From an uncultured Lachnospiraceae bacterium (GTDB lineage: Bacteria; Bacillota; Clostridia; Lachnospirales; Lachnospiraceae): a DNA stretch of 9,825 nucleotides. This document shows positions 6,451 to 9,825 of the stretch, piece after piece. A program made the position numbers and the translations under genes. The stretch lies in the NCBI GenBank assembly GCA_947589175.1, contig CANPZR010000082.1, positions 1-9,825 on the forward strand. Direction: 5' to 3'. The notes below the pieces were generated by a model. The model did no database searches. It was not told the DNA's origin and saw only the letters and a program-made list of their open reading frames with translations. Every line of letters begins with the position of its first letter. Position 1 is the stretch's first letter.

Positions 6451-6459
6451 CCCAGCTCA

Positions 6460-6726
6460 TTATTTACGCAGTCCTAATTTCTCAATCAGCGCGCGATAGC
6501 CCTCCAGATCGTTTCTCTTTAAATAATCCAGAAGTCCCCTTCTCTTACCGACCATCTTCAAAAGTCCTCTCCGGGAGTGATGATCCTTCTTGTTCTCCTT
6601 CAAGTGCTCGGTAAGTGTGTTGATGCGCTCAGTCAGAAGCGCTACCTGAACCTCCGGCGAACCGGTATCGTTCGGTGTTCTGCCGTATGCGGCAATAATC
6701 TCTTTTTTCTTCTCTGCTGACATCAT
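6460..6726 (-). CDS. rpsO: 30S ribosomal protein S15
   Basis: The 88-residue product is a standard-length S15, a primary 16S rRNA-binding protein of the small-subunit platform. Conserved stretches are DTGSPEVQVALLTERI (20-35), DHHSRRGLLKMVGKRRGLLDYL (split as DHHSRRGL at 48-55 and KRRGLLDYL at 61-69) and the basic end KLGLRK. GGAGG lies 9 nt before the first ATG at 6726 and 12 nt before a second adjacent ATG, so the first is chosen. The gene has its own promoter (6867-6895), a leader of about 135 nt with a long hairpin, and a strong terminator; it therefore looks monocistronic. S15 represses its own mRNA in several bacteria through different leader structures, so the leader here is a plausible autoregulatory site. 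Confidence 0.97.
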   Translation of the reverse strand: MMSAEKKKEIIAAYGRTPNDTGSPEVQVALLTERINTLTEHLKENKKDHHSRRGLLKMVGKRRGLLDYLKRNDLEGYRALIEKLGLRK

Positions 6727-6802
6727 AATGATGTACCTCCTTCTCTTTGTTCGGAATCCGCCCCGCGCCGTACTCCCGCGCCGGCTGCCTCCGTGAATTT
6801 CA

Positions 6803-6847
6803 CCACTTGCTAAGATTCGGTCGGAGAGTCCGCAATCTGGGCAATGG
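6803..6847 (-). promoter_or_regulatory. Structured rpsO leader, candidate S15 autoregulatory site
   Basis: CCATTGC (6847-6841) pairs with GCAAGTGG (6810-6803) with one bulged G, AGATT pairs with AATCT inside it, and CGGA pairs with TCCG around a CTC loop at the tip, about 16 bp in nested segments. A second GC-rich region (about 6790-6750) follows before the ribosome binding site. Known S15 leaders differ in structure among bacterial groups, and I cannot assign this one to a described class. Confidence 0.5.
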
Positions 6848-6866
6848 CACTTTTATTAACTTTTGT

Positions 6867-6895
6867 ATCATACCATAAGAGGAATGATTTGTAAA
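6867..6895 (-). promoter_or_regulatory. Predicted sigma-A promoter of rpsO
   Basis: TTTACA (6890-6895) and TATGAT (6867-6872) are separated by 17 bp on the minus strand, each one mismatch from consensus. TGG just before the -10 gives an extended -10 (TGn). Transcription should begin near 6860. The strength fits a ribosomal protein gene. Confidence 0.8.
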
Positions 6896-6896
6896 C

Positions 6897-6956
6897 CAAA
6901 AATTTAATTAACATATTCCTGGCATTGCCGGGGACAATCTGTCACCGTGCCGGGAA
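6897..6956 (-). terminator. Possible terminator after carB
   Basis: Eleven bases past the carB stop, TTCC-C-GGCA pairs with TGCC-A-GGAA, and inside it CGG/CCG and GACA/TGTC continue the stem, about 15 bp with two mismatches and a small bulge (6916-6956). An AT-rich stretch ending in five T follows about a dozen bases later. This is weaker than the rpsO terminator, but it is the only candidate before the rpsO promoter. Confidence 0.42.
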
Positions 6957-6966
6957 ACTGCAGCAA

Positions 6967-9825
6967 TTACCCATTATGGCGATCGATTGTAGCATCGCGA
7001 CGATCAATCGTAGCGATATCAATCAAGGTAATCTCATTTTTCTCGGAATCCTCCAGCGCCGTAAGGAGCGCGTTGGCGGTATCCAGGGATGTCAGGCAGG
7101 TGACGCCCGTCTCAATGGAGACGCGCCGCAGAAGGAATCCCTCGTGGGAGTGCTCGCCCTGATTCGGGATATCCACCACCAGGTCGATGGTGTGCTCCAG
7201 CAGAAGGTCCATGAGCGTCGGGGACTCCTGCTCCATCTTGTTGACGCCGATGACGTCAATGCCGTACTCCGCCAGGAACTTCGTCGTCCCCTTCGTGGCG
7301 TAAATCTCGTACCCCAGCGCCTTAAAGCGCTTTGCCACTGAGACCGCCTCGTCCTTCGAGTTGTTGTTCACCGTGAGAATCATCTTTTTGTGTACCGGCA
7401 GGTTGATCCCGGCGCCCATAAACGCCTTGTGGAGCGCCTCGTTAAAGGTCTTGGCGATTCCTAAGCACTCGCCGGTGGACTTCATCTCCGGCCCCAGGCT
7501 GATCTCCGCCCCGCGGAGCTTTTCAAAGGAAAATACCGGCATCTTGATCGCGAAATACTCGGATTTTTCCGCCAGCCCCGGCTCGTATCCCATATCCCGG
7601 AGCTTTTCGCCGAGAATCACGCGGGAAGCCAGCTTCACGATGGGGATTCCAGTCACCTTGCTGATGTAGGGCACCGTCCGGCTGGAACGCGGATTCACCT
7701 CGATGACAAATACCTCGTCCTTGTAGACGATGAACTGGATGTTGATCAGCCCGACCACATGAAGGCTTCGCGCCAGCTTGGCCGTATAATCCACCAGGAC
7801 GTCCTGTACCTCCGGCTTAATGCTCAGCGCCGGATAGACGGAAATGGAGTCGCCGGAGTGGATTCCCGCCCGCTCCACATGCTCCATGATTCCGGGAATC
7901 AGAATGTCCTCCCCGTCGCAGACCGCGTCCACCTCCACCTCTTTTCCCATGAGGTATTTGTCCACGAGAATCGGGTGCTCCTGAACGTGGCGGTTGATGA
8001 TGGACATGAACTCGCGGATGTCCTCGTCGTTAATGGCAATCTGCATCCCCTGTCCGCCCAGCACATAGGACGGGCGCACTAACACCGGATACCCCAGCTC
8101 GTTCGCCGCGGCGAGCGCCTCCTCAGTCGTAAAGACCGTGTGTCCCGCCGGGCGCGGAATCCCGCACTCCTCCAGAATTTCATCGAACAGCTCTCTATCC
8201 TCAGCGCGGTCCACATCCTCCCCGCTGGTGCCGAGAATCGGAACGCCCATCTTTAACAGGGCCTCCGTGAGCTTGATCGCCGTCTGGCCGCCGAACTGCA
8301 CGACCGCGCCGTCCGGTTTCTCTATATCTACAATATTTTCCACATCCTCCGGGGTCAGCGGCTCAAAATACAGCTTATCCGCCACGTCAAAGTCTGTGCT
8401 GACCGTCTCTGGGTTGTTATTTACAATAATCGTCTCATAGCCGCTCTGCGCCAGAGACCACACGCTGTGCACGGAGCAGAAATCGAACTCGATTCCCTGT
8501 CCGATGCGAATTGGGCCGGAACCCAGTACCATGACCTTTTTTCTCGTCTTTTCCGGCTTGGCCTCGGACTCGCTGCCGAACACGCTGTAATAGTACGGCG
8601 TCGCCGCCTCAAACTCGGCCGCGCAGGTATCCACCATCTTAAAGGCGGCCACAATGCCGCTATCGAGGCGCATTTTGCGGATTTCCGCCTCGGATACGCC
8701 CACATAGTCTGCGATGACCTTGTCCGGAAATTCCATCCGCTTCGCCTCGGCGAGAATCTCCGCCGAGAGCGGCTTCGTCTTGAGGGTCTGCTCCATCTCC
8801 ACCAGGCGGGCGATCTTGTCGATAAACCAGATGTCGATCTTTGTCACATCGTGGATTTCCTCATAGGACGCCCCCTTGCGGAGCAGTTCCGCGATAATGT
8901 AGATCCGACGGTCGTCCACAATCTCGATGCGCTCTAAGAGCTCCTCCTTGGAGCGGTCGCTGTAGCGCCCGATATCCAGGCTGTCGATGTGCTGCTCCAG
9001 CGAGCGCAGCGCCTTCATGAGCGCTCCCTCGAAGTTGTCGCAGATGCTCATGACCTCGCCGGTCGCCTTCATCTGGGTCGTCAGCGTCCTCTTTGCCTTG
9101 ATGAATTTGTCAAAGGGCAGGCGCGGGATTTTCACCACGCAGTAGTCTAACGTCGGCTCAAAGCTGGCAAATGTCTTGCCGGTGATGGCGTTCGGAATCT
9201 CGTCTAACGTATAGCCGAGAGCGATCTTGGCCGCCACCTTGGCGATGGGATATCCGGTCGCCTTGGATGCCAGAGCGGATGAACGGCTCACCCTCGGATT
9301 TACCTCAATGACGCAGTACTCGAAGCTCTCCGGGTGAAGGGCGAACTGGACGTTGCACCCGCCGGTGATCTGGAGCTCCGTGATAATATTGAGGGCGGCC
9401 GAACGGAGCATCTGATACTCCTTGTCCCCCAGCGTCTGGGAGGGGGCCACCACGATACTGTCTCCGGTGTGAACGCCCACTGGATCGATATTTTCCATGT
9501 TGCAGACGGTAATGCAGTTGCCGCTCGCGTCCCGCATGACCTCGTACTCGATTTCCTTCCAGCCCGCGATGCAGCGCTCAATCAGACACTGCCCCACGCG
9601 GCTCAGACGGAGGCCGTTGGCGCAGATATCCCGCAGCTCCGTCTCATCGTGGGCGATGCCGCCGCCGCTTCCGCCCAGCGTATAGGCGGGGCGGATCACG
9701 ACCGGATACCCGATCTCATCCGCGAATTCCACCGCGTGATCGACGGTCTCCACCACCACGCTGGCGGCGATGGGCTCGCCGATCTTCTCCATCGTCTCCT
9801 TGAACTCCAGGCGGTCCTCCGCCTT
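6967..9825 (-). CDS. carB: Carbamoyl-phosphate synthase large subunit (N-terminus missing)
   Basis: The reading frame is open to the right edge and yields 952 residues; by comparison with E. coli CarB roughly 115-125 N-terminal residues lie outside. The enzyme makes carbamoyl phosphate from bicarbonate, ammonia supplied by CarA from glutamine, and two ATP, feeding pyrimidine and arginine synthesis. The first ATP-grasp half shows TLGGSGGGIA, ENIDPVGVHTGDS and EVNPRVSRSSALASKATG. The second half starts around 8532 with MVLGSGPIRIGQGIEFD and shows VLGGQGMQIA and EVNPRSSRTVP. The C-terminal MGS-like allosteric domain runs from about 7395 to the end (ILTVNNNSKDE, YATKGTTKFLAEYG, VVDIPNQGEHS). The internal ATG at 9792 is not the true start, because conserved sequence continues upstream in frame. 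No carA or upstream promoter is visible. The tail after TLIDIATI carries a duplicated ATIDR segment. Confidence 0.97.
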   Translation of the reverse strand, partial: KAEDRLEFKETMEKIGEPIAASVVVETVDHAVEFADEIGYPVVIRPAYTLGGSGGGIAHDETELRDICANGLRLSRVGQCLIERCIAGWKEIEYEVMRDASGNCITVCNMENIDPVGVHTGDSIVVAPSQTLGDKEYQMLRSAALNIITELQITGGCNVQFALHPESFEYCVIEVNPRVSRSSALASKATGYPIAKVAAKIALGYTLDEIPNAITGKTFASFEPTLDYCVVKIPRLPFDKFIKAKRTLTTQMKATGEVMSICDNFEGALMKALRSLEQHIDSLDIGRYSDRSKEELLERIEIVDDRRIYIIAELLRKGASYEEIHDVTKIDIWFIDKIARLVEMEQTLKTKPLSAEILAEAKRMEFPDKVIADYVGVSEAEIRKMRLDSGIVAAFKMVDTCAAEFEAATPYYYSVFGSESEAKPEKTRKKVMVLGSGPIRIGQGIEFDFCSVHSVWSLAQSGYETIIVNNNPETVSTDFDVADKLYFEPLTPEDVENIVDIEKPDGAVVQFGGQTAIKLTEALLKMGVPILGTSGEDVDRAEDRELFDEILEECGIPRPAGHTVFTTEEALAAANELGYPVLVRPSYVLGGQGMQIAINDEDIREFMSIINRHVQEHPILVDKYLMGKEVEVDAVCDGEDILIPGIMEHVERAGIHSGDSISVYPALSIKPEVQDVLVDYTAKLARSLHVVGLINIQFIVYKDEVFVIEVNPRSSRTVPYISKVTGIPIVKLASRVILGEKLRDMGYEPGLAEKSEYFAIKMPVFSFEKLRGAEISLGPEMKSTGECLGIAKTFNEALHKAFMGAGINLPVHKKMILTVNNNSKDEAVSVAKRFKALGYEIYATKGTTKFLAEYGIDVIGVNKMEQESPTLMDLLLEHTIDLVVDIPNQGEHSHEGFLLRRVSIETGVTCLTSLDTANALLTALEDSEKNEITLIDIATIDRRDATIDRHNG
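6979..7014 (-). repeat. Duplicated ATIDR tail at the carB 3' end
   Basis: ATIDR is encoded at 7014-7000 and again at 6993-6979, a period of 21 bp or seven codons. The first 14 bp of each unit (from 6980 and 7001 on the plus strand) match at 12 of 14 positions. The duplication lies past the part of the MGS domain I recognise, so it looks like a recent in-frame tail extension with little effect on catalysis. Confidence 0.5.

Overview
The window is chromosomal DNA from a Clostridia-type Firmicute, most likely a Lachnospiraceae relative. The reasons are moderately high GC with strong AGGAGG-type ribosome binding sites, low-GC sigma-A promoters and U-tailed hairpin terminators. The gene order also resembles the Bacillus subtilis rpsO-pnpA ... 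tepA-spoIIIE neighbourhood. All eight genes lie on the minus strand, so transcription runs from high to low coordinates. I see no tRNA or rRNA gene, CRISPR array, phage gene or insertion sequence.

Layout in transcription order. (1) carB (9825-6967) is the carbamoyl-phosphate synthase large subunit and lacks its N-terminus at the right edge. It ends in a short duplicated ATIDR tail and is followed by a hairpin that may be a terminator. (2) rpsO (6726-6460), ribosomal protein S15, has a strong promoter, a structured leader of about 135 nt and a textbook terminator. (3) A small Nudix hydrolase (6379-5918) has its stop codon inside a degenerate 36-37 bp tandem repeat array. (4) pnp (5611-3518), polynucleotide phosphorylase, has its own promoter and a long leader hairpin reminiscent of the RNase III/PNPase autoregulation target in E. 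coli. (5) A membrane diguanylate cyclase (3450-2107) and (6) a nitrilase-superfamily amidase (2088-1315) follow closely and look co-transcribed with pnp. (7) tepA (1213-563) is a ClpP-like protease of the TepA family. (8) ftsK/spoIIIE (331-1) is the N-terminal membrane part of the DNA translocase, cut by the left edge, with a strong promoter and a leader carrying two perfect inverted repeats.

Functionally this is mostly housekeeping: pyrimidine/arginine precursor synthesis (CarB), translation (S15), RNA turnover (PNPase) and chromosome segregation (FtsK/SpoIIIE). The accessory genes between rpsO and tepA are the Nudix hydrolase, the GGDEF protein and the amidase. I found no convincing new multi-gene system. 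The features most worth a second look are the RNA leaders of pnp, rpsO and ftsK, the Nudix-pnp repeat array, and the placement of a c-di-GMP synthase directly behind pnp.
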